Shown: positions 7,575 through 15,843 of the stretch, piece after piece
Numbering within the stretch: the stretch's first letter is position 1
Layout: each line of letters opens with the position of its first letter
Assembly: GCA_018380885.1 (NCBI GenBank)
Contig: JAGZSY010000029.1
Span: 1-62,859, forward strand
Length of the DNA stretch: 62,859 nt
DNA from: Enterocloster asparagiformis
GTDB taxonomy: Bacteria > Bacillota > Clostridia > Lachnospirales > Lachnospiraceae
Reading direction: 5' to 3'
The notes under the pieces: model-generated
What the model was told of the DNA's origin: nothing
Seen by the model: the letters and a program-made list of their open reading frames with translations, nothing else
Database searches by the model: none
Made by a program: the position numbers and the translations under genes

Positions 7575-8425
7575 TACCAGTTCACCACCTTGTTTACAAT
7601 TTTACATTGTTCATTGCTACTCCGTCTCAGATATATTCTTGTCGTTTCAAGACTCTCATGACCCAATAGATTACTTAACAATGTTATATCGCCACACTTT
7701 TCCAAAAATGTTTTGGCAAAATAATGTCGGAATGAATGTGGGTATAATCGCTCTGGATCTAATTGATATAGGCCAGAGAATACTTTTAGTTGTCTGCGAA
7801 CTGCAGATTCACTCATCGGATCGCCTATGTTGTTTAGAAAAACTTTACCGTGATCCCTTCCTTCTTCGTCCAGCCAGTTCAATATTTCTGCTTTCAGTGT
7901 TTTTGGAATATAAATCCGGCGAACCTTGTCGCCTTTTGAATAGATATCTTTATATCCCCTCTTCACATCAATAACAAGCGTTTTGACGAGTTCGCTAACG
8001 CGCACCCCAGTGGCTGCCATAAAGCGAATCGCATAATAGTAATTGTATTTCTCGTCCTCTTTTAGTCTCCGCTTTAAATACTCATAATCCGCCTGGCTTA
8101 TAACTTTGTCGAGCTGCATACGGCGTGTAACTTTCATCGGCTTTAAAGTTATGTCTAATTCCTGGAATTCGAAGTAATTATTAAGTCCTCTTATTCTTAT
8201 ATTGGCAGACTGAGGGCTATATTCTTCAATTAGCTCTGCGCGGTACATCTGAACATTCTTAGAAGTAATCTTGCGATATTTCTTATGATACTGTCTTACG
8301 GCAAATAAATAGGATTGAATTGTGCTCTCAGATTTGTTGCTTTGATATAAGTAATTTTGGTATAGTTCAAGGTCATGATAAAGGTTACTTCTTTTGTCTA
8401 CGTTTTTTGGAATATAATTTTTCAC
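7574..8425 (-). CDS. Tyrosine recombinase (XerC/D-like), first gene of an overlapping pair
   Basis: A 283-residue paralogue of the downstream gene, same length and layout, both ending in IV or VV, then T/N and a final Trp. Catalytic residues are complete: R142 (ATGVRVSEL), K164 (YSKGDK), H230 and R233 (PHSFRH), H256 (GHESLETT), Y265 (RIYLRRS). Translation starts at a GTG five bases after GGAGG. The two proteins are clearly related but well diverged, as expected for enzymes that each bind one half of a recombination site. Neither has the large N-terminal arm domain of typical phage integrases. Confidence 0.9.
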   Translation of the reverse strand: MKNYIPKNVDKRSNLYHDLELYQNYLYQSNKSESTIQSYLFAVRQYHKKYRKITSKNVQMYRAELIEEYSPQSANIRIRGLNNYFEFQELDITLKPMKVTRRMQLDKVISQADYEYLKRRLKEDEKYNYYYAIRFMAATGVRVSELVKTLVIDVKRGYKDIYSKGDKVRRIYIPKTLKAEILNWLDEEGRDHGKVFLNNIGDPMSESAVRRQLKVFSGLYQLDPERLYPHSFRHYFAKTFLEKCGDITLLSNLLGHESLETTRIYLRRSSNEQCKIVNKVVNW

Positions 8426-8447
8426 GATAGCCTCCTAATTATCTTTG

Positions 8448-8477
8448 ATAATATGAATATACTCGATATGTACTCAA
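8448..8477 (-). promoter_or_regulatory. Possible promoter of the recombinase pair
   Basis: Minus strand: -35 TTGAGT (8477-8472), 18-bp spacer, -10 TATTAT (8453-8448), about 25 bases upstream of the GTG start. The match is imperfect and the region is AT-rich. Confidence 0.4.
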
Positions 8478-8520
8478 ATCGCTACTTATAAATCAGTATG
8501 GAAATTTCTACGAATAACAA

Positions 8521-8576
8521 AAAAATAGAGAATAGCAGACTGTCGATAAAATCAGTCTTTTATTCCCTATTTTTTA
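8521..8576. terminator. Bidirectional terminator-like hairpin
   Basis: An imperfect long stem built from AAAAATAG..GAATA..CAGACTG and its partner CAGTCT..TATTC..CTATTTTTT. T-rich flanks on both strands let it end leftward transcripts from the kinase region before the recombinase promoter, and act as a barrier on the plus strand. Confidence 0.65.
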
Positions 8577-8634
8577 CGATTTGACTCGCACCTAACGTTT
8601 ATCTTTAAAATTATAGCTGTAATCCGTATTAATC

Positions 8635-8895
8635 TCAAGCTGCATTCCCATATGCGTACTGCTTAATTCTCTTATGTTCCTGATACGTTTTTCCATTCAG
8701 CGCCTCAGCGGTTCCGCATCCATATACTGCTCCGTGGGGCTGGATCATGATAGCAGGATTGTATTTTGTTTCAGAACATTGGGCAGTTGGCCCCACCCTC
8801 CTGATCATAGCCGCAGCGGGGCATATCCGAACGTCCTCCGCCAGCTCCATTATGCACTTCGCGCATCTTGTCGCTTGTATACTGATTCCTCCCGA
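8635..8895 (-). pseudogene. Decayed remnant of a zinc-ribbon protein-kinase N-terminus
   Basis: Reading leftward from 8895, one frame gives TRCAKCIMELAEDVRICP and, after a one-base deletion, another gives CGYDQEGGANCP. Together these recreate the MTRCTKC..LEDGVHICPNCGYEQD opening of the adjacent kinase. The rest is broken by shifts and stops. It sits immediately after the intact kinase's stop, so I read it as the stump of a tandem paralogue. No product is expected. Confidence 0.6.
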
Positions 8896-8896
8896 T

Positions 8897-11380
8897 TTAA
8901 TCGTAATATGCTATTTCCACGTCCTCGGCAAAGGCTGTTTTGTCAATCTGGCAGTTCCTGCTAACGGTAACGGATTTCAGGCTGTCGCAATAGTAAAATG
9001 CAGATTCGCCGATTATCTTCACACTCGCGGGGATAGTGATTTCACTGAGTGATCTACATGACCGGAAGCAGTCGTCCTCCAATTTTTCCGTGCCTTCCCC
9101 AATCACAACTTTCTGCAAGTTGGTGCAACTTGAAAATGCTCCCGAGCCGATACTCTTTACACTTCCAGGAATCGTAATTTTTTCAATATTCTCACAGTTC
9201 ATAAAACTCATATCCCTCAGTCCTCCTACTCCCTCTTCAATTACCACCTTTTGAAGTTCATATCCGTTACAAAAAGCACCCTCGTCAACAACGCCAACAC
9301 TCCCTGGTATTATAACCTCTGATAAAGATGTATTATAAAATGCATACTTGCCAATAGAATTGAAATCCGCCGGTATCACAAAGCTTCCTTTTCGGGAACT
9401 TGGAAAAGCTGTCAACTCACCATCAAATTTACATATTAGATCCTCTTTTTTCATAAAGGTCTTATTACCTTCGGCAATATTCACTTGTGGAATCTCTAAA
9501 ATAGTAGCTCCGCATTCTAAGGTATCAACTGTGGAAGGAATCGTAATTTCGAGAATACCAGTACCGCTAAATGCACGATAACCAATGAATTTCAAGCCCT
9601 CCGGAAGATCTATTTTCTGCAAGCTAGAGCAGTTACTAAAAGCACTCCTATAAATACTTTCTACCCCCTCTGGTAACTCTATTTCAGTTAAATTCTTGCA
9701 CCCAGTAAAGGTCTGATAATCAATAAACTGTGTTTTTTCCGGCAAGATAACTCCCTTCAAATTTTGAGCCTCGTAGAAAAGCTGCGGACTCATCGATACT
9801 ACCGGCAATCCATCCTTCTCATCTGGCAGCCTTATATAGCCCTCTTTCCTATCACATCTGTTCAGCACAAGCACGTTTTCATTAGACGCCAAACGGGTAA
9901 AGAACATTTTCGACGGCTCCACATCCACATATTTTGCAGGGTCGATTGGCTCCCAGGCTGCCGTTGTCTCTGGAACAGATGTTGTCTCCGAAGCAGCAGT
10001 CGTCTCCGGAGCAGCAGTCGTCTCTGATACTACTGCCGGCTGTGTCGTCTCGGCCTTCGCAATACTCGTCTCCTTCATACCAGACGAACCTGTGCCGTTA
10101 CCCGGATTACGTACGAAAAACATAATTACCAGAATTACGCCTGCTGCCATACTCCAATACATAAATACTTTTTTATTTTTAGATGTTTTTTCCTCCAGAA
10201 CCGGCGTTTTTTCCTCCCGTATCGCCTCCCCCGTATAGGGAGCCGTTTTCATCTCATCATCATTTCCCATAAAAGGCGTAGTTGGCGGTATCTCCTGAAA
10301 CGGCATGGTCGGTGGTATCTCCTGGAAAACGGTCTGCGGCTCCGGCTCAATCTCCGGTCTCTCCGCCCGCGGCCTCTCCACTTCCTCACCCCATCCCTGT
10401 TCCCGCGTCTGGCTTTCTCCCTTCGCCTCCCAAAGCCTCCTCTTAAACTCCCGCATATCCCGAATCCGCTTCTCCGCGTGCAGCTCCAGCGCCCCATTTA
10501 ACGCCGCCATCACCTGCGGCGGGATATTCAGTCCCGGCTCAAAATACAGCGGCGTTTTCTTAAACTCCCGCTCCAGCGCCTCGGGGACCACCTTTCCCGT
10601 CATGCAGTAGTAGATCGTGGCCCCCATTGCGTACACGTCCGTCCAACTTCCCAAGCTCTCCGACTCCATGTACTGCTCCGGCGCGCTGAAATTTCGCTTC
10701 ACCACCGCCATGGAGGCGTGTCCTTCGTTGGCCGTCACGTCCACCGCAGCTCCCATATCCAAAAGCCTGGCCGAGCCGTCAGGCCGGAGCATAATGTTGT
10801 CCGGGGAGATGTCCCGGTGGATGAACCCGTTATCGTGGATCACCGCCAGACTGTCCAGTATGGGGGACAAAAGTTTCATACACTCCTCATACCGCAGCAC
10901 ACCATGCCACAGAAGATATGTTTTCAGGGTAACCCCCTCCACAAAATCCATCACAATATACGCGGTCCCGTTCTCGCCAAAGGCGTCCCGCACGCGCACG
11001 ATAGATGGTACTTCGTCCAGTTTTGCCATCTTCCGGGCCTCTTTCAAGAATCGATCCATACCCTCTGAAAGATTTTTTTCTCCAGTTTCAACGGAATCCC
11101 ATTCTATCTGATTTGAATAACTGTTGGTACGGGAAGCAGAACCGGAAGGAAAGTATTCCTTAACCGCCACCTTCATCTCTAACAGTAAATCCCACCCCAC
11201 ATACGTAATACCAAAACCACCCTGACCGATAACATTACCAATGTAATACCTGCCGTGGAGGATTGTATGCCGCTTCAGGGCCTTTAATGGCTGTGTAGTG
11301 CTATCCTGCTCATAGCCGCAATTCGGACATATGTGGACACCATCCTCTAGCTCCTTCATACATTTGGTACACCTTGTCAT
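8897..11380 (-). CDS. Membrane Ser/Thr protein kinase with zinc ribbon and leucine-rich-repeat ectodomain
   Basis: An 827-residue protein. Zinc ribbon C4/C7/C18/C21; kinase domain about 40-320 with loop GQGGFG (52-57), K74 in VAVKEY, catalytic H188-R189-D190, N195 and the metal motif DMG (208-210). The catalytic loop is HRDISPDN, lacking the Lys of HRDLKPEN, and DFG is replaced by DMG, both seen in clostridial relatives. A Pro/Glu linker leads to a membrane segment near 405-425 (FMYWSMAAGVILVIMFF), then a Thr/Glu/Pro linker and BspA-type (LRR_5) repeats to the C-terminus. The repeats would face outside, so it looks like a surface sensor with an internal kinase. Target unknown. GGGGAGG eight bases before ATG supports the start. 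Confidence 0.85.
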   Translation of the reverse strand: MTRCTKCMKELEDGVHICPNCGYEQDSTTQPLKALKRHTILHGRYYIGNVIGQGGFGITYVGWDLLLEMKVAVKEYFPSGSASRTNSYSNQIEWDSVETGEKNLSEGMDRFLKEARKMAKLDEVPSIVRVRDAFGENGTAYIVMDFVEGVTLKTYLLWHGVLRYEECMKLLSPILDSLAVIHDNGFIHRDISPDNIMLRPDGSARLLDMGAAVDVTANEGHASMAVVKRNFSAPEQYMESESLGSWTDVYAMGATIYYCMTGKVVPEALEREFKKTPLYFEPGLNIPPQVMAALNGALELHAEKRIRDMREFKRRLWEAKGESQTREQGWGEEVERPRAERPEIEPEPQTVFQEIPPTMPFQEIPPTTPFMGNDDEMKTAPYTGEAIREEKTPVLEEKTSKNKKVFMYWSMAAGVILVIMFFVRNPGNGTGSSGMKETSIAKAETTQPAVVSETTAAPETTAASETTSVPETTAAWEPIDPAKYVDVEPSKMFFTRLASNENVLVLNRCDRKEGYIRLPDEKDGLPVVSMSPQLFYEAQNLKGVILPEKTQFIDYQTFTGCKNLTEIELPEGVESIYRSAFSNCSSLQKIDLPEGLKFIGYRAFSGTGILEITIPSTVDTLECGATILEIPQVNIAEGNKTFMKKEDLICKFDGELTAFPSSRKGSFVIPADFNSIGKYAFYNTSLSEVIIPGSVGVVDEGAFCNGYELQKVVIEEGVGGLRDMSFMNCENIEKITIPGSVKSIGSGAFSSCTNLQKVVIGEGTEKLEDDCFRSCRSLSEITIPASVKIIGESAFYYCDSLKSVTVSRNCQIDKTAFAEDVEIAYYD

Positions 11381-11411
11381 TACACATACCTCCCCTTACT
11401 TTTTCAAAGCT

Positions 11412-12821
11412 TTATGGATTACACTTCTTACATGGTGTATAACCATCAGCAATAATTTCTTCTCTACTCATGTCAGTATCTTTTCGATTTTTTGTTGGGA
11501 GCGAACCACACCATGGATTGTGGAACTTTTTGGTCTTGGTGTTCAATACATAGGTTAATCCGCTCTTCTGTGCTTCTGTGATAGGAACAGCCGTTGTTTC
11601 TGGCGCAGTCGTTGTTTCTGGTACTGTCTGAGCCTCGGTTTCTTTAGCTGCTCCTATGTTTCCGGATGTGCTTGGCTCTGTACTCCACGTGATACCATTT
11701 CCTGAAGATGTTGCAATTATAGTCCCCTGCTCATCTGTTCGGAACACCTGGATTCCTCTAGCCGATAATTTATCCATGGTCTCCTGGTGCGGATGTCCGT
11801 ATGAGTTTCCCATGCCACAACTAATAACGGCATATTTGGGATTAACCGCATTTAGAAATGCTTCGCTAGATGATGTGTTGCTACCATGATGCCCAAGTTT
11901 TAATACATCAGCGGAAATATCGATTCCATTAGCACAGATATCTGTCTCAGACTGGCTTTCTGCATCGCCGCACATCACGAAACTATCATTGCCATTCGTT
12001 AGCTTGATTCCTATCGACCAATTATTGAGGTCATCGCCATAACTCTTGTTCGGTGCTATTATATCAAAAGAGGCAGAGCCAATCTGATAACTTTTTCCGA
12101 CTTTCGGCTCAGTGAGATTCAAGCCCTGATCTGAAAGCGCATCTATGACATCCTCAAATGTTTTCGTGGTATGTTCTACCGGAGGCATGATGACTGTGCC
12201 AATACTAAAATTGTTAATTACATCATCTAGGCCGCCAATATGGTCTGAATGCGGATGAGTACCAATAACATAATCTAATTCAGAGATTCCCAAGGAATGT
12301 AAATATGTAACAACGCTATCTCCCTTGTCATTCTCGCCAGCGTCGATCAGCATATCATGATCACCAGACTGAATTAATATGCTATCTCCCTGATCTACAT
12401 CGATGAAATGTATCTTCACTTCTTCTGATTGTACTGGAACAGATACCGTTTCAATATTCTGTGGTGAGGTTTCAGCTATTTCAGTCGTATTTTTAGCTAG
12501 TTCAACAGTTGTACTTTCGACATTTACTGTTTCCGGTATACTTGTCTCAGCTATGGCGGATGGCTCGGTAATAGATTCGGGTGTTACAAATGCTGTCAAA
12601 AACAGCAAAGCTATAGAAATCAATATTTTTATTGGCTTTTTAACAGGATTCTTTTTATCGATAAACCTCCAGACCAATGGACATAATGACCCTGCAAATA
12701 ATAAAGACACAATCGCCGCAAGAATTGAAATTTGAAACATCGATAGTGAATACAATAAAAAGCTAATTGCTAAGACCCATAAAATTACGTTTCCTATACC
12801 TTTTCCGTTTTTCTTTTTCAT
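11412..12821 (-). CDS. Exported ComEC/Rec2-type metallo-beta-lactamase-fold protein
   Basis: A 469-residue protein. Three hydrophobic segments lie in residues 10-80, followed by a Thr/Glu/Pro linker and the metallo-beta-lactamase domain of ComEC type (about 135-380) with IHFIDVDQGDS, LIDAGEN, THPHSDHIGG (188-197), CGDAESQSE and LGHHGSN. A second Thr-rich linker (VPETTTAPETTAVP) precedes a C-terminal motif FHNPWCGSLP...GYTPCKKCNP, a small Cys-rich module common on secreted clostridial nuclease-like proteins. It probably acts at the cell surface as a hydrolase of nucleic acid or phosphodiester; no ComEC channel is present. GGAGG lies seven bases before ATG. It is 31 bases upstream of the kinase gene, same strand, with similar linkers. 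Confidence 0.8.
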   Translation of the reverse strand: MKKKNGKGIGNVILWVLAISFLLYSLSMFQISILAAIVSLLFAGSLCPLVWRFIDKKNPVKKPIKILISIALLFLTAFVTPESITEPSAIAETSIPETVNVESTTVELAKNTTEIAETSPQNIETVSVPVQSEEVKIHFIDVDQGDSILIQSGDHDMLIDAGENDKGDSVVTYLHSLGISELDYVIGTHPHSDHIGGLDDVINNFSIGTVIMPPVEHTTKTFEDVIDALSDQGLNLTEPKVGKSYQIGSASFDIIAPNKSYGDDLNNWSIGIKLTNGNDSFVMCGDAESQSETDICANGIDISADVLKLGHHGSNTSSSEAFLNAVNPKYAVISCGMGNSYGHPHQETMDKLSARGIQVFRTDEQGTIIATSSGNGITWSTEPSTSGNIGAAKETEAQTVPETTTAPETTAVPITEAQKSGLTYVLNTKTKKFHNPWCGSLPTKNRKDTDMSREEIIADGYTPCKKCNP

Positions 12822-12916
12822 AACCTATCCTCCCATATTTTGTTAATGATATTATAGCACTCAGCTACAAAATCATCAATTAAATATAGCTTCTATCAAC
12901 ATTTGTAACAAAAAAC

Positions 12917-12955
12917 AGGACAGCAAACTTTTATAGTTCACTGTCCTATTTTTTT
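12917..12955 (-). terminator. Terminator after the 61-residue gene
   Basis: Stem AGGACAG/CTGTCCT with A/T-rich flanks on both sides; on the minus strand the T run follows at 12916-12911. The hairpin overlaps the stop region of the gene ending at 12938, and separates it from the metallo-beta-lactamase gene. Confidence 0.7.
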
Positions 12956-13123
12956 ACGGTCGCCATTCATTTTTCGAAATCTTTGATATAGTCTTTCAAA
13001 TCCTTCTGGATCTGGTTCACAATGGTCTCCTATTTCAGCCTCAACCACCTTGAACTCTCGCAATAAATCTTCATCTGAATTTTGATAAAGGCGTTGTATC
13101 AACTCATCAATCCAATGTTTCAT
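12938..13123 (-). CDS. Small acidic protein of unknown function
   Basis: A 61-residue, mostly charged, helical-looking protein (MKHWIDELIQRLYQNSDED..). I do not recognise a family. GGGAGG nine bases before ATG supports the start. It is transcribed away from the XRE regulator across a shared operator/promoter region, so it is probably a direct target of that regulator, in the position of a small antirepressor or toxin/antitoxin-type partner; that is inference from layout only. Confidence 0.6.
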   Translation of the reverse strand: MKHWIDELIQRLYQNSDEDLLREFKVVEAEIGDHCEPDPEGFERLYQRFRKMNGDRKKIGQ

Positions 13124-13145
13124 CCTAATTTACCTCCCAAACATA

Positions 13146-13174
13146 ATTTTAGTGTTTATTACACTAAAAGTCAA
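13146..13174 (-). promoter_or_regulatory. Promoter with an overlapping palindromic operator
   Basis: Minus strand: -35 TTGACT (13174-13169), 17-bp spacer, -10 TAAAAT (13151-13146). A perfect 9-bp inverted repeat TTTTAGTGT-TTATT-ACACTAAAA (13147-13169) covers the spacer and most of the -10. A dimeric HTH protein bound there would block polymerase; the divergent XRE gene is the obvious candidate. Confidence 0.7.
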
Positions 13175-13225
13175 TATATTTAAAATTTTAGGATAGAATA
13201 ATAAATTAGCCTTGGAGGAATGAAG

Positions 13226-13459
13226 ATGCACTATATCGAACGTATACGGGGATTACGCGAAGATCGTGGACTTACCCAAACTGAGATAGCCAAAATCCTA
13301 AATATTACACAACGTACCTATTCTGACTACGAAATAGGACGAACAAGAATTCCGTTAGATTCTGTAATATTATTAGCCAAATATTATAACGTAAGTATGG
13401 ATTATATTTGTGGATGCAGTGATCTCAAAAAACCATTTCCGGCTATAAATAAAAAATAA
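13226..13459 (+). CDS. XRE-family transcriptional regulator
   Basis: A 77-residue protein, essentially one Cro/CI-type helix-turn-helix (about 6-60: TQTEIAKILNITQRTYSDYE, then a conserved IPLDSVILLAKYYNVSMDYI helix). I start at the second ATG because GGAGG is seven bases from it and only one base from the first. No protease or multimerisation domain follows, so it is a minimal repressor. It probably controls the divergent 61-residue gene through the palindrome at 13147-13169, and perhaps itself. A terminator follows closely, making it monocistronic. Confidence 0.85.
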   Translation: MHYIERIRGLREDRGLTQTEIAKILNITQRTYSDYEIGRTRIPLDSVILLAKYYNVSMDYICGCSDLKKPFPAINKK

Positions 13460-13474
13460 GATTTTGCAAACATC

Positions 13475-13505
13475 AGCGAGGAGACAAATTCTCGCTCTTT
13501 TTATT
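13475..13505 (+). terminator. Terminator of the XRE gene
   Basis: Stem AGCGAG/CTCGCT with a ten-base loop followed by a run of T (TCTTTTTATT), 15 bases after the XRE stop. Confidence 0.7.
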
Positions 13506-13506
13506 C

Positions 13507-13821
13507 TTAGGCTCCCGCATCATATCCCAATTTAAGTGTCACTAATGCATCATCGATAATTATTTCATCTGGAGGAGCCACATATTTTTCAATTACTTCT
13601 CTAACTTTTTCTGATACATTCGGATTGTTAGTTTCTTCCAAGCATTTAGCTCTACATTCTTCTATTCCCATTCCGATCTGCAAATCCGGACAAGACAAAC
13701 CAGCTTGCTTGTAAGCAAATCCTATCGCACAAGAAAATTCTTTGACATTGATCAATTTTGCTGGTACTTCGAATATTGTTGTTTTGATATGCACTGATTG
13801 CACGGTAAGCTCATAAACCAT
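13507..13821 (-). CDS. Hypothetical protein
   Basis: A 104-residue protein with no family I can name. The N-terminal half is strand-like (YELTVQSVHIKTTIFEVPAK), the middle holds three Cys (SCPDLQIG..ECRAKC), and the C-terminal half is acidic and helical. No signal peptide or membrane segment. It lies in the minus-strand block behind the Y-family polymerase and may be co-transcribed with it, although an 89-base gap separates them. Confidence 0.55.
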   Translation of the reverse strand: MVYELTVQSVHIKTTIFEVPAKLINVKEFSCAIGFAYKQAGLSCPDLQIGMGIEECRAKCLEETNNPNVSEKVREVIEKYVAPPDEIIIDDALVTLKLGYDAGA

Positions 13822-13910
13822 TCTGGCACTCTCCTAATTTCTAACTCATACCATTCTATCATTTATACTTTATAAGTGCAATCCAGAGTTTGTTATCCTT
13901 ACCATATGCA

Positions 13911-14222
13911 TTATAGTGTCATTACCCATTTACACTCCTCCAAGAAAAATACAAGTTGAAAGCTATTCCTTAATCCGCCAATAATTGCTTCGCAGCCATA
14001 TACTTTAGACGGAATCCCTGAATAATTTTTGCTATCAACATATTTTACCGTAAGGTTTTCAACTGTTTGAATCTGCCCGTCATCTCCTTCAAACTTGAAC
14101 GATAGAGGACGAACAGCGCCAGTGGATGTAAACCACGTTTTACAGGCAACAGGATATATCTGTCCTTTTAGCTCTCCGCTATCGCTTTTATTTTCATTTG
14201 TGCCGATTCCAAATATAGCCAT
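13911..14222 (-). CDS. Hypothetical protein linked to the Y-family polymerase gene
   Basis: A 103-residue, strand-rich protein (GQIYPVACKTWFTSTGAVRPLSFKFEG) with no catalytic motif that I recognise. It starts only 14 bases after the polymerase stop on the same strand, so it is very likely expressed with it as part of the SOS operon. The role is unknown; a polymerase accessory function is a guess from position. Confidence 0.6.
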   Translation of the reverse strand: MAIFGIGTNENKSDSGELKGQIYPVACKTWFTSTGAVRPLSFKFEGDDGQIQTVENLTVKYVDSKNYSGIPSKVYGCEAIIGGLRNSFQLVFFLEECKWVMTL

Positions 14223-14236
14223 AACACGACAGCTCC

Positions 14237-15520
14237 TTATACGATAATCTCTTTACTGTAGTCTACAGAACGTTTCTCCCTCGATATACCTCCACTCATG
14301 TGATCAATATATTTTCCCTTCTTGTTGGCCGATGGAGATTCTATAAAACTTGCCCTCTTTATGCAATCAATCCCATAACGCCGTCTAAGCTCATCTACGG
14401 CCATTTCCGCGCGTTTTTGTTTGCCATAGTCTATTTTATCGAATAAACTTATTTGGCGGCATTCTGAGCCATCTACGCGCTCTGTATGGACTCCAAGGTG
14501 TCTAATAGGTATTCCACTCCACAGTTCATCAAAACAACGACATGCCGCTTGGTAAATTTCTATGGTTAGATCGGTTGATGTAGAAAGTGTGGTCTGACAA
14601 CTGGAATAGTTTAAATTATAATCGCGAATTCCTACGGCCACTACTGATATTTTAGCGTTGTCTGCTCTTAACCTAGCCGATACTGTTTCTGATAACGATA
14701 GCAGCACCAGCTTGGCGGTTTGTGCATCTGTAACATCAAATGCTATAGTCGTCGAATTCCCATACCCTTTGTTGGGTGGCGCTATGTCAATAACATCTGT
14801 TATATCCTGTCCATTCGCATATTGCCATACTAAAAGTCCATGTTTGTGCATATGAGCTTGCAAAATTGCCGGATCATACACTGCGATGTCTCCAATTGTC
14901 CTGATTCCTAAACTATGAAGTTTGGCTTCAGTAGCATGACCTACAAAAAATAAATTTCGGACTGGCAATGGCCACATTTTCTGTTCAATTTCATGCGGCC
15001 AGAGCGTATGTACTAAATTGGGTTTTCTAAAATCCGATGCCATCTTTGCTAGAATCTTATTGGATGATACCCCAATATTAACGGTAAATCCTAGTTCTTT
15101 GTATACTGTTTCTCGAATTTCGTTTGCAACCTTTTCTGGGTTACCGAATATTTTCTCTGTTCCGGTTATATCCATAAATGCTTCGTCAATGCTATACTGT
15201 TCTATTTTCGATGTGTAGCGTAGTAAAATTTTCATTAGTGCTTTCGACGACCGCTGATACAGTCCATAATTTGGGGGAACTAAAATAATTCCAGGACATT
15301 TACGTTTTGCGTCCAATACTGATTCGCCTGTATGAATTTTATACTTCTTGGCCGGAATTGATTTTGCCAATATAATCCCGTGGCGCTTTTCTTGATCTCC
15401 TCCTACAGCACTGGGAACTTCTCGTAAATCCAACGTTCCTCCCAAATGATGAATCCTGTACACAGCTTCCCAGGATAAAAACGCGGAGTTAACATCTACA
15501 TGTAATATGGCGCGTTCCAT
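14237..15520 (-). CDS. Y-family DNA polymerase (DinB/UmuC/UvrX type)
   Basis: A 427-residue translesion polymerase. Catalytic features: D9 in HVDVNSAF, the SIDE motif with D112-E113 (YSIDEAFMDITG), palm segment VNIGVSSNKILAKMASD, helix-hairpin-helix region around LHSLGIRTIGDIA, then a little-finger domain. QISLFD near residue 372 looks like a sliding-clamp-binding motif. The sequence is nearer the UvrX/ImpB-like Gram-positive group carried by phages and plasmids than chromosomal DinB. It starts at ATG with AGAGGTG in front. A near-match LexA box lies about 30 bases upstream, so damage induction is expected. Confidence 0.9.
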   Translation of the reverse strand: MERAILHVDVNSAFLSWEAVYRIHHLGGTLDLREVPSAVGGDQEKRHGIILAKSIPAKKYKIHTGESVLDAKRKCPGIILVPPNYGLYQRSSKALMKILLRYTSKIEQYSIDEAFMDITGTEKIFGNPEKVANEIRETVYKELGFTVNIGVSSNKILAKMASDFRKPNLVHTLWPHEIEQKMWPLPVRNLFFVGHATEAKLHSLGIRTIGDIAVYDPAILQAHMHKHGLLVWQYANGQDITDVIDIAPPNKGYGNSTTIAFDVTDAQTAKLVLLSLSETVSARLRADNAKISVVAVGIRDYNLNYSSCQTTLSTSTDLTIEIYQAACRCFDELWSGIPIRHLGVHTERVDGSECRQISLFDKIDYGKQKRAEMAVDELRRRYGIDCIKRASFIESPSANKKGKYIDHMSGGISREKRSVDYSKEIIV

Positions 15521-15549
15521 ATAATCACCTCTTTATATCGATTATATCA

Positions 15550-15562
15550 GTACATATGTTCG
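15550..15562. promoter_or_regulatory. LexA box upstream of the Y-family polymerase
   Basis: GTAC-ATAT-GTTCG, one mismatch from the Firmicutes LexA site GAAC-N4-GTTC, 30 bases before the polymerase start. It matches the spacing of the two perfect boxes before lexA in this window. Confidence 0.65.
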
Positions 15563-15587
15563 ATTGATAGTGGTAAATAATGGAAGC

Positions 15588-15806
15588 CTACGCTCCCCGA
15601 TAATATCTAGCACTATAATAATTTTCAATCCCCACATTAGCCTTGCGCCAGATAGCCAACGCGCGTGAGAACTTCATCTCTGACCCACGAAAAAGTTCAA
15701 TCCTAATTTCCGGATTTTTACTAACGACATCCCGAATCAATAGCTCGGTGTCATAATTTTCATACAGAACATCGTTTAGATTGTTTGGCGTTATTGTCAT
15801 TCTCAT
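15588..15806 (-). CDS. Hypothetical small protein in the SOS block
   Basis: A 72-residue protein (MRMTITPNNLNDVLYENYDTE.., ending YYSARYYRGA) between lexA and the polymerase, same strand, 37 bases after the lexA stop. The family is not recognised. Charged and helical with no membrane segment. GGAGATCC precedes the ATG. Its position suggests co-regulation by LexA. Confidence 0.5.
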   Translation of the reverse strand: MRMTITPNNLNDVLYENYDTELLIRDVVSKNPEIRIELFRGSEMKFSRALAIWRKANVGIENYYSARYYRGA

Positions 15807-15843
15807 AGCGGATCTCCTTTCAGCGCAGGATTAATGTTTCTTG

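Noticed and set aside
1..8425. Diversity-generating retroelement as the source of cassette variation
   Set aside because: No reverse-transcriptase motif or template/variable repeat pair appears in this region; the units differ throughout rather than at scattered adenine positions.
11205..11218. GGTTTTGGTATTAC in the kinase gene as another recombination core
   Set aside because: It lacks one G of the core and simply encodes the glycine loop GFGIT of the kinase.
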